DNA of 64,000 bases from positions 2,108,001 through 2,172,000 of the forward strand of contig NZ_AP022608.1 of assembly GCF_010728925.1 (NCBI RefSeq). The letters run 5' to 3'. A program made the translations under genes and the position numbers. Below the pieces are notes generated by a model. That model did not search any database. It was not told the DNA's origin and saw only the letters and a list, made by a program, of their open reading frames with translations. Of the stretch, positions 24,408-32,809 are shown one piece after another. This DNA is from Mycolicibacterium gadium. Its GTDB lineage: Bacteria > Actinomycetota > Actinomycetes > Mycobacteriales > Mycobacteriaceae. Position 1 is the first letter of the stretch, and every line of letters starts with the position of its first letter.

Positions 24408-25670
24408 ATGGGCAGCACTACCGAGCTCAGCTTCGACGATCTGACTGCGCCGCGACTCACCGACGTCCAGCGCCAGATTTTGGAGCACACCGAAAACCGG
24501 CGCGTCGTCCTCGACATCGAGCAGATGGCCGGCGAGGCCGTCTCTGAAGCGGGAGCCGACGATTTCGCCGCCGACGACGAGTTCTGGGACCGGGTCGGAG
24601 CCTACGTCGACGCGATCGAGGCCGACGTTGGCCTGACGCAGCTGATCCGCGGGACGCTGCGCCAGCGCATTGTGCGCCTGCTGCGCAACCGGCTGTCGCT
24701 GACCGACCTGCTCAAGCGCCACCCGGAAATCGAATCGATCGCGATCGAGAAACCGTTCATCGTGGTGGGGATGCCCCGCTCGGGGACGACACATCTGGTC
24801 AACCTGCTGGCCGCCGATCCACGGCGCCGCGCGCTGCCCTACTGGGAAAGTCAAGAGCCGCTGCCGATCCCGGGCCAGGGTCCCGACGTCAACGGCGTCG
24901 ACCCGCGGTACACCCGCGCGAAGAACGAGCACGACGCGATGATGATCAGCGCTCCCGCCACCGCCGCCATGCATGACCGCTTCCCCGAGGCGATCGAGGA
25001 GGAAGTCGAGATCCTCGACCTGGACTTCGCGGGGTATGTCCTGGAATGGCACGCCCGCGTCCCAGGTTGGCGGGACTTCTATCTCAGCCTCGACCAGACC
25101 CGGCACTACGGGTACATGAAAAAGGTCCTGCAGGCATTGACGTTCCTGCGCGGTCCCCGTACCTGGGTGCTGAAGTCGCCACAGCACTGCGAGCAACTCG
25201 GCCCGCTGATGTCGACGTTCCCCGATGCCACCGTGGCTTTCACCCACCGCGATCCCGTCGCGGTAATCCAGTCCGCTATCACGATGATGGCCTACTCCGA
25301 CCGCCTCCGCCGTCGCACCATCGAGCCGCAGTGGCTGCTCGATTATTGGGCAGACCGCGTCGAGCGACTGTTGCGCGGCTGTGTGCGGGATCGGGGGCTG
25401 GTGCCAGCCGAGCGCAGCGTCGACATCGGCTTTCACCACCTCAACGGCCACGAGTTCGATCTGCTCGACGACCTGTACGCACGCGCGGGCGTCGAACTGA
25501 CGTCCAGGGTCCGCCGGGCGTTCCAGGCGTATCTGGACAGCAACCCGCGCGGCAAGCACGGCTCGGTGCGCTATGAGCTGCAAAGGCACTTCGGGGTGTC
25601 GCCCGACGAACTACGCTCGCAATTCGCCTTCTACTTCGAACGATTCGACGTGCGACCCGAAGGACACTAG
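24408..25670 (+). CDS. PAPS-dependent sulfotransferase family protein
   Basis: 420-aa sulfotransferase-fold protein. The 5'-phosphosulfate-binding loop GMPRSGTT is at residues 121-128 and the 3'-phosphate region (FTHRDPVAVIQSAI) follows around 282-295. An N-terminal domain of about 110 residues precedes the core, as in mycobacterial Stf-type proteins. The ATG at 24408 follows GAGG at good distance; upstream in-frame ATGs lack one. It is the first gene of an operon with the alkylsulfatase-like gene (TTG directly after its stop), an SDR and an LLM oxidoreductase. The acceptor is unknown. Confidence 0.9.
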   Translation: MGSTTELSFDDLTAPRLTDVQRQILEHTENRRVVLDIEQMAGEAVSEAGADDFAADDEFWDRVGAYVDAIEADVGLTQLIRGTLRQRIVRLLRNRLSLTDLLKRHPEIESIAIEKPFIVVGMPRSGTTHLVNLLAADPRRRALPYWESQEPLPIPGQGPDVNGVDPRYTRAKNEHDAMMISAPATAAMHDRFPEAIEEEVEILDLDFAGYVLEWHARVPGWRDFYLSLDQTRHYGYMKKVLQALTFLRGPRTWVLKSPQHCEQLGPLMSTFPDATVAFTHRDPVAVIQSAITMMAYSDRLRRRTIEPQWLLDYWADRVERLLRGCVRDRGLVPAERSVDIGFHHLNGHEFDLLDDLYARAGVELTSRVRRAFQAYLDSNPRGKHGSVRYELQRHFGVSPDELRSQFAFYFERFDVRPEGH

Positions 25671-26918
25671 TTGAGCCAACAACCGATCTACCGGAGTCGT
25701 CCCGGCGCCGATGCGCTCGCCCCGGCAGCGGCGGAGCGAGCCGAGGAAGTCGAGCCCGGCATCTGGTGCTCGCCCGGCCTGTCGAACACCTACCTGCTGA
25801 CCACCTCCGATGGCCGCGTCGTCGTCAACACCGGAATGGGATTCGAAAGCCAGCTCCACCGAGCGAATTTCGACGCCGTAGACACGTCCCCCATCCGCTA
25901 CATCATCGTCACGCAAGGCCACTACGACCACGTCGGCGGACTCGATACGATGCGCGACCCGCAGACGCAGGTGGTGGCGCAGGCCAACTGGCGGCACTGG
26001 CGCGACGACAACGAGCGTCTCCTGGCCTACCGCGCCAACAACAGCGCCTTCGCGTTCTCCGACAAGCTCGCCAACGGCATTGCCGCGATTCAGCAGCGGT
26101 TCGGAAAGCGGCTCCCAGCCCAGGCCGCACACTCCGCCGACATCGAAGTGGACGACTCGCTGGTACTGACCGTCGGCGGCCGCACCATCGAACTGCTGGC
26201 AACGCCGGGCGGGGAGACCACCGACTCGATGGTCGTCTGGCTTCCCGAACAACGGGTGTGCCTGTGCGGCAACACCTTCGGGCCGGTCTTCGGACATATC
26301 CCGAATTTCGTCACGATGCGCGGCGACCGGTACCGCGACCCACTGACGACCATCGCCTCGATCGAAAGGGTGCGCGAGCTTCGGCCGGAAGTCCTGATCA
26401 CCGGGCACTTCGAGCCGATCCGCGGCGCCGATCTGATCGACGCCGAATTGACCCGCCTACGCGATGCGATCGCGTACCTTCACGACCGGACGGTGGAGGG
26501 CATGAACGCGGGCAAGGACGTCTACACCCTGATGCGGGAGATCACGTTGCCCGCCGAGCTCGAGGTCGGCCAGGGCTACGGCAAGGTGGCCTGGAACGTG
26601 CGGGCCATCTGGGAGAACTACTCCGGTTGGTTCCATCACCGTTCGACCACAGAGCTTTACGGCATCGGACCTGATGAGCTCACCGTCGACCTGGTTGACC
26701 TCGCCGGCGCCGAGCCCGTCGTGGCGCGGGCCGAAGAGCGGCTCGCGGCGGGCCAGGCGGTGCATGCGATCTATCTCGCCGAGGCCGTCGTCCATGCCGA
26801 CCCGGCACATATTCGCGCCCGCGCCGTCCTCAAGGCCTCCCATGAGGACCTGCTCGCCGCCAGCACCAACTTCTGGGAATCCGCCTGGCTGACCAAGAAA
26901 ATCGGAGACTACTCATGA
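25671..26918 (+). CDS. Metallo-beta-lactamase-fold alkylsulfatase-like protein, altered metal motif
   Basis: 415 aa. The N-terminal MBL fold and the C-terminal helical region (EERLAAGQAVHAIYLAEAVV...) match the architecture of type III alkylsulfatases (SdsA1-like), including the alkyl-sulfatase dimerisation segment. The metal motif HxHxDH reads QGHYDH (Gln82, His84, Asp86, His87): the first His is Gln. The later GNTFGP and TGHFEP stretches supply other possible ligands. The enzyme may bind one metal or use a changed site. The TTG start directly follows the sulfotransferase stop. The pairing of sulfotransferase and alkylsulfatase suggests handling of sulfated alcohols or lipids. Confidence 0.82.
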   Translation: MSQQPIYRSRPGADALAPAAAERAEEVEPGIWCSPGLSNTYLLTTSDGRVVVNTGMGFESQLHRANFDAVDTSPIRYIIVTQGHYDHVGGLDTMRDPQTQVVAQANWRHWRDDNERLLAYRANNSAFAFSDKLANGIAAIQQRFGKRLPAQAAHSADIEVDDSLVLTVGGRTIELLATPGGETTDSMVVWLPEQRVCLCGNTFGPVFGHIPNFVTMRGDRYRDPLTTIASIERVRELRPEVLITGHFEPIRGADLIDAELTRLRDAIAYLHDRTVEGMNAGKDVYTLMREITLPAELEVGQGYGKVAWNVRAIWENYSGWFHHRSTTELYGIGPDELTVDLVDLAGAEPVVARAEERLAAGQAVHAIYLAEAVVHADPAHIRARAVLKASHEDLLAASTNFWESAWLTKKIGDYS

Positions 26919-27655
26919 CCGCGCGCGCCACGTTCGACTTCACCGGGACGACGGCACTGATCACCGGGGGCACGAGCGGGATCGGCCACGCCACGGCGGC
27001 GCTGTTCCGCGACGCCGGCGCCGCGGTGACCATCACCGGCACCAAGACCGGCCCCGGCGACTACGACACCGACCTCACCGGCATGACCTACCGGCAGCTC
27101 ATCCTCACCGACCCGGCCTCGATCAACGAGTTGGTCTCGGAGACAATCACATTGGATGTGCTCGTCAACAACGCAGGAGCCAATTTTCCGGGTGGACTCA
27201 ACGAAGCCGAGCCCGACGGCTTCGACGCATCCGTGGCGGTCAACCTCACGGCGCCCTACCGTCTGACCGCGGGGCTGCTTAAGGCGCTGGCAGCGTCGGG
27301 CGGTGCGAGCGTCGTCTTCCTGTCGTCGTTGTCGGCGCTGCGGGCGGTGACCATGGTGCCCGGCTACGGCGCGGCCAAGGCCGGCATCGGGAGCCTCACA
27401 CACAATCTCGCCGTGAAGTGGGCGCCGCGCGGCATCCGGGTCAACGCGGTGGTACCCGGCGTGATCGACACCCCGATGACCGAGCTCGCCCAAACAGTGC
27501 CGGAAATCATCGATGCCGAACTCGCCCGAATCCCGCTGGGCCGCTTAGGGACACCAGCCGAGATCGCCGGGACAATCGCCTTTTTGTGCACTGAGCAGAG
27601 TTCGTACACCACTGGGGCGCTGCTGGTCGTCGACGGCGGATCGACCAGCCAGTGA
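26915..27655 (+). CDS. SDR family oxidoreductase
   Basis: 246-aa short-chain dehydrogenase of compact length. ITGGTSGIG at about 16-24, NNAG near 86-89, Ser138, Tyr151 and Lys155 (YGAAK), ending VVDGGSTSQ. The ATG overlaps the alkylsulfatase-like stop (ATGA). It resembles 3-oxoacyl-reductase-like SDRs. Operon position suggests it oxidises the alcohol released from a sulfate ester (inference). Confidence 0.88.
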   Translation: MTARATFDFTGTTALITGGTSGIGHATAALFRDAGAAVTITGTKTGPGDYDTDLTGMTYRQLILTDPASINELVSETITLDVLVNNAGANFPGGLNEAEPDGFDASVAVNLTAPYRLTAGLLKALAASGGASVVFLSSLSALRAVTMVPGYGAAKAGIGSLTHNLAVKWAPRGIRVNAVVPGVIDTPMTELAQTVPEIIDAELARIPLGRLGTPAEIAGTIAFLCTEQSSYTTGALLVVDGGSTSQ

Positions 27656-27668
27656 ACGAGGCTTCTCA

Positions 27669-28640
27669 ATGACGATGGCCATCCTGCGGTTCAATTTCGC
27701 CGCGCCTCAAGACGACCCGTCCGCTCGCCGCGATCGGATACGGGCGGCGATGGAACTCAGTTCCTGGTCGGAAACACGCGGTGTGAGCGCCGTCAGCTTC
27801 GACGAACACCATCAGAGCGGGCACGGCTGGAGCTGCAATCCCGTCATGACCGCCGCAGTCCTGCTGTCCCGCACCGAACGCGTCGTCGCCAGCGTCGACT
27901 GCACGCTGGGCCCCCTGTGGCACCCGGTACGGCTTGCCGAAGACATCGCCATGGCCGACACGATCGGTGGCGGGCGGTTGATCGTCACAATCGGGATGGG
28001 ATACCGGCCCGTCGAATACGAGTTGTTCGGAATGCCATTCGAAGAGCGCGGCCGCCTGATGGACAACCTCCTCGACACGCTGATGTTCCTGTGGTCGTCA
28101 CCGGACTTCACTCCAGGCCCGTTGACACGCCCGCACCCCACGGTGTTCGTCGGCGGAAGTGTGCGCGCGACCGCGCGGCGGGCCGCCAGACACGGTCTGC
28201 CGCTCAACCTGCCCAGCCACCTTCCCGAACTCGCCGACTACTACCGCCAACTGTGCGCCGAAGCAGGGCACACCCCGATCGTCGTCATGCCACCGTCGCG
28301 CAGTCGCGGCATGGTTTTCCTGCACGAGGACCCGGACCGTGCATGGGCCGAACTCGGCGAGCACTATCTATGGGAGGCGCGCGTCTACTCGGGCTGGGGT
28401 GGCGGTGAGGTGCATTCGTTCATGCATGGCACGGAGAAGATCGAAACCCTTGAAGACGTCAAGGCCGCCCAACGGTATCGCTTCATGTCGCCCGAGCAAT
28501 TGGTCGCGGACGTGAAAGAGAATCCGCACGATCACCTGGTGCTTCACCCGCTCGTCGGCGCCATGCCGATCGAGGAGGCGTGGAAGTCGGTCCAACTTCT
28601 GACCGACGAGGTACTGCCCGCCCTCAACGGGCGCCGATAG
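27669..28640 (+). CDS. LLM class flavin-dependent oxidoreductase
   Basis: 323-aa luciferase-like monooxygenase fold. The start MTMAILRFNFAAPQDD, a FDEHHQS-type segment (EHH) and the VGGS strand in the later half are typical. FMN or F420 could be the cofactor; the sequence alone does not decide. It is the last gene of the sulfotransferase operon. No terminator is obvious before the next gene, 28 bp on. Confidence 0.85.
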   Translation: MTMAILRFNFAAPQDDPSARRDRIRAAMELSSWSETRGVSAVSFDEHHQSGHGWSCNPVMTAAVLLSRTERVVASVDCTLGPLWHPVRLAEDIAMADTIGGGRLIVTIGMGYRPVEYELFGMPFEERGRLMDNLLDTLMFLWSSPDFTPGPLTRPHPTVFVGGSVRATARRAARHGLPLNLPSHLPELADYYRQLCAEAGHTPIVVMPPSRSRGMVFLHEDPDRAWAELGEHYLWEARVYSGWGGGEVHSFMHGTEKIETLEDVKAAQRYRFMSPEQLVADVKENPHDHLVLHPLVGAMPIEEAWKSVQLLTDEVLPALNGRR

Positions 28641-28668
28641 GACGGCAGCGGGCACAATCGCGGTGAGC

Positions 28669-29361
28669 ATGTCCGATATCGAGGAACCACCGCCCGCCTC
28701 GCGGCGGCGCCACATCGTGCGCCTTGCCGTTGTGGTGGCGTTCCTGCTCGGGTTGTTCTATCTCGTGGCGATCGCCAGGGTGATCGACGTCGAAGCGGTT
28801 CGCGGTGCTGTGGCCGCCACGGGTCCGGCCGCCCCCGTCGCCTATGTCGTGGCGTCCGCTCTGCTCGGCGCCGTGTTCGTACCCGGACCGATCCTGGCGG
28901 CGGGCAGCGGCGTGCTGTTCGGACCCGTCCTCGGCCTGTTCGTGACGCTGGGCGCGACCGTGGGGACGGCGATCATCGCGAGCCTGATCGGCCGTCGCGC
29001 CGGCCGCGTGAGCGCACGCGAACTGCTCGGCACCGAACGGGCCGATCGGCTGGACAGTCTGATCGAGCGGCGCGGCTTGTGGGCGGTCGTCGGGCAGCGC
29101 TTTATCCCGGGGGTGTCCGACGCGCTCGCGTCCTACGCGTTCGGCGCGTTCGGAGTGCCGCTGTGGCAGATGGCCGTTGGCGCGTTCATCGGGTCGGTGC
29201 CGCGGGCGTTCGTGTACACGGCACTGGGAGCCTCGATCGGCGATCTGAATTCACCGTTGGCGTACGTCGCGGTGGTGGTCTGGTGCGTGACGGCCGTCGT
29301 CGGCGCGTTCGCCACCCACCACGGCTACCGCAAATGGCGGGCACGCTCCACCTCCCATTGA
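28669..29361 (+). CDS. TVP38/TMEM64 (DedA-like) membrane protein
   Basis: 230-aa polytopic membrane protein. A short cytoplasmic N-terminus with RRR is followed by several hydrophobic segments (about 17-37, 50-75, 80-105, 150-175, 190-215). The central GAxxGAxxGAxxGRRAGR-type block and FxPGVSDALASYAFGAFGVPLWQ are typical of the SNARE-associated/DedA superfamily. A GTG six bases earlier (28663) could also start it. Family members flip or shuttle membrane lipids; specificity not known. Its stop overlaps the -35 of the R2lox promoter. Confidence 0.85.
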   Translation: MSDIEEPPPASRRRHIVRLAVVVAFLLGLFYLVAIARVIDVEAVRGAVAATGPAAPVAYVVASALLGAVFVPGPILAAGSGVLFGPVLGLFVTLGATVGTAIIASLIGRRAGRVSARELLGTERADRLDSLIERRGLWAVVGQRFIPGVSDALASYAFGAFGVPLWQMAVGAFIGSVPRAFVYTALGASIGDLNSPLAYVAVVVWCVTAVVGAFATHHGYRKWRARSTSH

Positions 29362-29385
29362 CTGTGACAGCAGTCACACTAGAGT
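29358..29385 (+). promoter_or_regulatory. R2lox promoter, apparently leaderless, with palindrome in spacer
   Basis: TTGACT (29358-29363), a 16-bp spacer, and TAGAGT (29380-29385), with the ATG at 29392. That places the transcription start at or next to the A of ATG. The spacer contains the inverted repeat TGTGAC-AGCA-GTCACA (29363-29378), a possible repressor site. Confidence 0.55.
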
Positions 29386-29391
29386 CGTGTC

Positions 29392-30330
29392 ATGGACAGG
29401 AACCACTCCGATTCACTCGCCGCGGGCGGCCTCAACTGGGACAGCCTTCCCTTGAAGCTGTTCGCCGGCGGCAACGCCAAATTCTGGGACCCGGCCGACA
29501 TCGACTTCTCCCGCGACCGAGCCGACTGGGAGGCGATGACCGAACTTGAACGCGACTGGGCCACCCGGCTGTGCGCCCAGTTCATCGCGGGCGAAGAAGC
29601 GGTTACCCAGGACATCCAGCCGTTCATGGCGGCGATGCGTGCCGAAGGTCGCCTCGGTGACGAGATGTACCTGACGCAGTTCGCGTTCGAAGAAGCCAAA
29701 CACACGCAGGTGTTCCGCATGTGGCTCGACGCCGTCGGGATGACGGGCGACCTGCAGCACTATCTCGACGATCTGCCTTCGTACCGGCAGATGTTCTACG
29801 ACGAGCTACCGAAATCACTGGACACCCTGGCGACAGATCCCTCGCCAGCCGCGCAGGTCAGGGCCTCGGCGACGTACAACCACGTCATCGAGGGGATGAT
29901 GGCGTTAACGGGATACTATGCGTGGCACCGCATTTGCGTCGACAACAACATTCTTCCCGGGATGCAGGAGCTGGTCCGCCGGATCGGGGACGACGAACGC
30001 CGCCACATGGCGTGGGGCACCTTCACCTGCCGGCGCCACGTCGCCGCCGATGACGCCAACTGGACGGTCTTTGAGAACCGAATGTCGGAGCTCATCCCGT
30101 TGGCGTTGCGCAATACCGACGATGCATTCGCCCTCTACGACGAGATCCCCTTCAACTTCACCATGGACGAGTTCACGGCGTACGCCACCGACAAGGGGAT
30201 GCGGCGGCTCGGCACCATCGGCAGCGCGCGGGGACGACCGCTCGCCGAGATCGACATCGACTACTCGCCGGTGCAGTTGGAGGACACCTTCGCCGACGAG
30301 GACAGGAAGAGCCTGGCCGCCTCGGCCTAG
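29392..30330 (+). CDS. R2-like ligand-binding oxidase (R2lox)
   Basis: 312-aa ribonucleotide-reductase-R2-like Mn/Fe protein, the Rv0233-type R2lox. All metal ligands fit the known numbering: Glu68, Glu101, His104, Glu167, Glu202, His205. Val71 and Tyr162, which form the ether crosslink in R2lox, are both present. It binds a long-chain fatty acid ligand and carries out a two-electron oxidation; it lacks the radical Tyr chain of true R2. The promoter suggests a leaderless transcript. The physiological substrate is not known. Confidence 0.95.
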   Translation: MDRNHSDSLAAGGLNWDSLPLKLFAGGNAKFWDPADIDFSRDRADWEAMTELERDWATRLCAQFIAGEEAVTQDIQPFMAAMRAEGRLGDEMYLTQFAFEEAKHTQVFRMWLDAVGMTGDLQHYLDDLPSYRQMFYDELPKSLDTLATDPSPAAQVRASATYNHVIEGMMALTGYYAWHRICVDNNILPGMQELVRRIGDDERRHMAWGTFTCRRHVAADDANWTVFENRMSELIPLALRNTDDAFALYDEIPFNFTMDEFTAYATDKGMRRLGTIGSARGRPLAEIDIDYSPVQLEDTFADEDRKSLAASA

Positions 30331-30440
30331 ACGCTGCCGCCGACTAACCGTGCCAACGGTGAAGGTCGGCGTTCAGATTCATCCGCAGCTTTCGATAACG
30401 CTGGCCGCGAAGGCCGCGCCTTTTCACGCCCAAATCCGAG

Positions 30441-30475
30441 TTTTGTAGACGATTACTCGCACTTTTCCTACAAAA
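30441..30475. repeat. Inverted repeat TTTTGTAG / CTACAAAA
   Basis: Perfect 8-bp arms (30441-30448 and 30468-30475) with a 19-bp spacer lie in the 192-bp gap between convergent genes (R2lox and DUF35). It is AT-rich relative to surroundings. It may be a terminator or a repeated extragenic palindrome. The rest of the gap shows nothing gene-like. Confidence 0.4.
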
Positions 30476-30522
30476 GTCGCCTTTCGTGGCGGTGACGACG
30501 TCGAACGCCTGGTGGCGGCCCG

Positions 30523-30954
30523 CTAGTCAACCCGCGGAGCGAAAACCGGCATGAACACACTTTCGTCGCCGACGACCTGGTGTTCGAAGCGCACCTCGAC
30601 CGGAAGACCCACGTAGACCGAGTCCGGTTCACAGTCAACGATATTCGTCGCGATTCGCAGATCGTCCTGCTCCTCCAGCTCGACGATCGCGATCAAATAC
30701 GGCACGGGCACACCCGGGTTGAAGGGCTGGTAGTTGACGGTGTACGTGAACACCGTCCCCCGACCGGACACCGGGCGATACTCCAGCACGCCGTCGCAAT
30801 CCGGGCATTCGGCGGCCAGCGGCGTCGCCCACGTGCCGCAGGAAGCACAGAAGGGGATTTTGAGCGCTCCCTCGGCTCCCCCGGTCCAGAACCCCCGGTT
30901 GTGGTCGTCGAGCGCGGGCAGAATCCGCGCTGAGGGTGGGGCGTGGTCGGACAT
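30523..30954 (-). CDS. DUF35 OB-fold zinc-ribbon protein
   Basis: 143-aa Zn-ribbon/OB-fold protein of the DUF35 (ChsH2-like) type. Cys36-x2-Cys39 and Cys50-x2-Cys53 form the rubredoxin-like zinc ribbon; the OB-fold acyl-CoA-binding part (VSGRGTVFTYTVNYQPF) follows. Such proteins partner thiolases or hydratases in acyl-CoA side-chain degradation. It is divergent from the thiolase at 31012 across a palindrome. The ATG at 30954 lacks a ribosome site and may be leaderless. Confidence 0.9.
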   Translation of the reverse strand: MSDHAPPSARILPALDDHNRGFWTGGAEGALKIPFCASCGTWATPLAAECPDCDGVLEYRPVSGRGTVFTYTVNYQPFNPGVPVPYLIAIVELEEQDDLRIATNIVDCEPDSVYVGLPVEVRFEHQVVGDESVFMPVFAPRVD

Positions 30955-30977
30955 AGGAAGCAAAGTACATTCCTATG
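30952..30977. promoter_or_regulatory. Inverted repeat in divergent DUF35/thiolase promoter
   Basis: CATAGGAA (30952-30959) and TTCCTATG (30970-30977), 10-bp spacer. The first arm contains the DUF35 start codon, so binding would directly block that gene's initiation region. Confidence 0.5.
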
Positions 30978-31011
30978 GGCTGTCATTACAAAAATAGATG
31001 GATGGGTGCCG

Positions 31012-32205
31012 ATGAGCTACTTCGAGAAGGACACGATTGTCAGTGGCCTCGGCATTTCGCGCATCGGCCGCAAGACAGGCATCCCCGGGCTGGAACTGAC
31101 CATGGAAGCGGTACGGGATGCGATCGCCGACGCCGGCCTGACGCCCCAAGACATCGACGGTATCGCGACCTTCGGCGACACGCTGCCGTCTGAAGTCGTT
31201 GCGAGCCTTGGCAATGACGCCGCCGACGTCGGCGTTGGGTTCGGTACCGGCGGGGTGCTGACTCCGTTCATGTCAGCGCTGGTCGCGGTGTCCGAGAAAC
31301 GGGCGCGACATGTGCTGGTCTATCGAACGGTGCAGATGCTCGGCGGGGCGATGACCGGTTCGACCGCCTCACCGCTTCTCGCTCCCCTCGCGGACCCGCC
31401 GCTCGAGCCTCGACAGCCGGGGACACGCAGGAGGCTCAAACCGTTCGAGGACATCAACGTGCTGCTGGCGGCGCACGCGTACTCGGCGGCGAACTGGGTC
31501 GCCATGCACTGCCGACGTCATATGGAGATGTATGGAACGACACGCGAGCAGCTGGGCTGGCTCGCGATCAACAGCAGGCGCAACGCCGGCCTCAACCCTC
31601 GCGCGGCGTTCCGCGATCCGATGAGCATGGACGACTACCTGACCTCACGCCCTATCTCGACACCGTTGGGCCTCTTCGACTGCGACGTTCCGATCGACGG
31701 CGCGATTGCGCTGGTGGTGTCGCATTCCGACTATGCGGTGGACTGCCCAAACCCCGCGGTGAAGGTCGAGGCGGTCGGTGGAGCCTACGGCTCGGACGGC
31801 TGGTTCCATCGCGACGACTTTCCGAAAATGGCGTCCAGTGAGGCGGCGACGGAGATGTGGTCGCGCACCGATCTCACCCCGTCGGATGTGGACGTGGCCG
31901 AAATCTACGACGGCTTCACGTATCTCACGTTCGCGTGGCTGGAAGCCCTGGGCTTTTGCGGTGACGGCGAAGCCGGGCCATTCGTCGAGGGGGCGACGCG
32001 GATAGCGCTCGACGGCGAGCTGCCGCTGAACACCTATGGGGGCCAACTGTCCGCCGGACGCATGCACGGCTACTGGCTGTTGCACGAAGCGTGTCTGCAG
32101 TTGCGCGGACAGGCCGGCGACCGGCAAGTTGCGCAACGGCCCGAGGTCGCCGTCGCTGCGGCCGGGGGCGGTCCGATCGCCGGCTGCATGGTGCTGACCC
32201 GCTGA
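31012..32205 (+). CDS. SCP-x-type thiolase-like protein (lipid-transfer/thiolase family)
   Basis: 397-aa thiolase-fold protein with AIADAGLTPQDIDGIATFGDT near the N-terminus and GGGPIAGCMVL at the C-terminus. It resembles the SCP-2 thiolase / acetyl-CoA acetyltransferase group that pairs with DUF35 proteins, as in steroid side-chain retro-aldol or thiolytic cleavage. The GxN-like HGYWLLHE segment and C-terminal GGG are conserved, but the active Cys position of true thiolases is not obvious. The ATG at 31012 is chosen because the upstream 23 codons overlap the promoter palindrome. Confidence 0.86.
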   Translation: MSYFEKDTIVSGLGISRIGRKTGIPGLELTMEAVRDAIADAGLTPQDIDGIATFGDTLPSEVVASLGNDAADVGVGFGTGGVLTPFMSALVAVSEKRARHVLVYRTVQMLGGAMTGSTASPLLAPLADPPLEPRQPGTRRRLKPFEDINVLLAAHAYSAANWVAMHCRRHMEMYGTTREQLGWLAINSRRNAGLNPRAAFRDPMSMDDYLTSRPISTPLGLFDCDVPIDGAIALVVSHSDYAVDCPNPAVKVEAVGGAYGSDGWFHRDDFPKMASSEAATEMWSRTDLTPSDVDVAEIYDGFTYLTFAWLEALGFCGDGEAGPFVEGATRIALDGELPLNTYGGQLSAGRMHGYWLLHEACLQLRGQAGDRQVAQRPEVAVAAAGGGPIAGCMVLTR

Positions 32206-32227
32206 CGTCCGGACAGCCGCGAAACTG

Positions 32228-32809
32228 CTAGTCGGGAAGTTGCGCACTGCCCGGCGGTGGCACAAGCGCCCATGTATCGCACGCCATCGCCAGCATCGCG
32301 TACGTACCGACGACGAAGATGAGCTCCATCGCCTGATGCGTGCCGAGCTGGTCGACGAGCCGTTGCCAAGTCGGCGGTGCTGCGCGACCGTTGGCCAGCA
32401 GTTCGTCGGTGGCCTCGAGAATCAACCGGTCGATGCCCGCGAAGCCGTCGTTGCCTGCCGCTAGAAGCGCGATGTCAGACTCCGGCAGACCGCCGGCGGT
32501 GGCGACCCTGACGTGCTCCCCCCAGAAGAACACCGAACGACGCGTGTGCGCCAGGCGTAGGATCGCCAGCTCGCGCAGGCGTAGCGGCAGCTCGCCGCGC
32601 TGCAGCAGAAAAGCGTTGTAGCTCATGAACTCCCGGGTCATCGCCGGGTGTCGCGCGAGCACACCGAGGATGTCGAAGTTCATCGGGTCCCGTGGGCCCC
32701 CCGAACCTGCGCGCGGCACGTCGTCACCCGGTATCCCGAACAGTGCACCGACCGCGGCGTATTCGTCGTCGCCCCACTCATCCTGGGTCAACGGGGGTAG
32801 CAGTGTCAT
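32228..32809 (-). CDS. Carboxymuconolactone decarboxylase (CMD)/AhpD-like protein
   Basis: 193-aa CMD-family protein. The conserved LRxRELAILRLAHTRRSVFFWGEHVR segment carries the characteristic ExxxLRxA...ExxHH-like region, with WGEH at about residues 95-98. It lacks the CxxC of true AhpD peroxidase, so a catalytic role in lactone or ring chemistry is as likely. It is the last gene of the Rieske operon, with its ATG overlapping the preceding stop. Confidence 0.82.
   Translation of the reverse strand: MTLLPPLTQDEWGDDEYAAVGALFGIPGDDVPRAGSGGPRDPMNFDILGVLARHPAMTREFMSYNAFLLQRGELPLRLRELAILRLAHTRRSVFFWGEHVRVATAGGLPESDIALLAAGNDGFAGIDRLILEATDELLANGRAAPPTWQRLVDQLGTHQAMELIFVVGTYAMLAMACDTWALVPPPGSAQLPD

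Noticed and set aside
24393..25589. 398-codon minus-strand ORF opposite the sulfotransferase
   Set aside because: Composition is that of antisense high-GC DNA. The plus strand has the PAPS-binding loop and family pattern.
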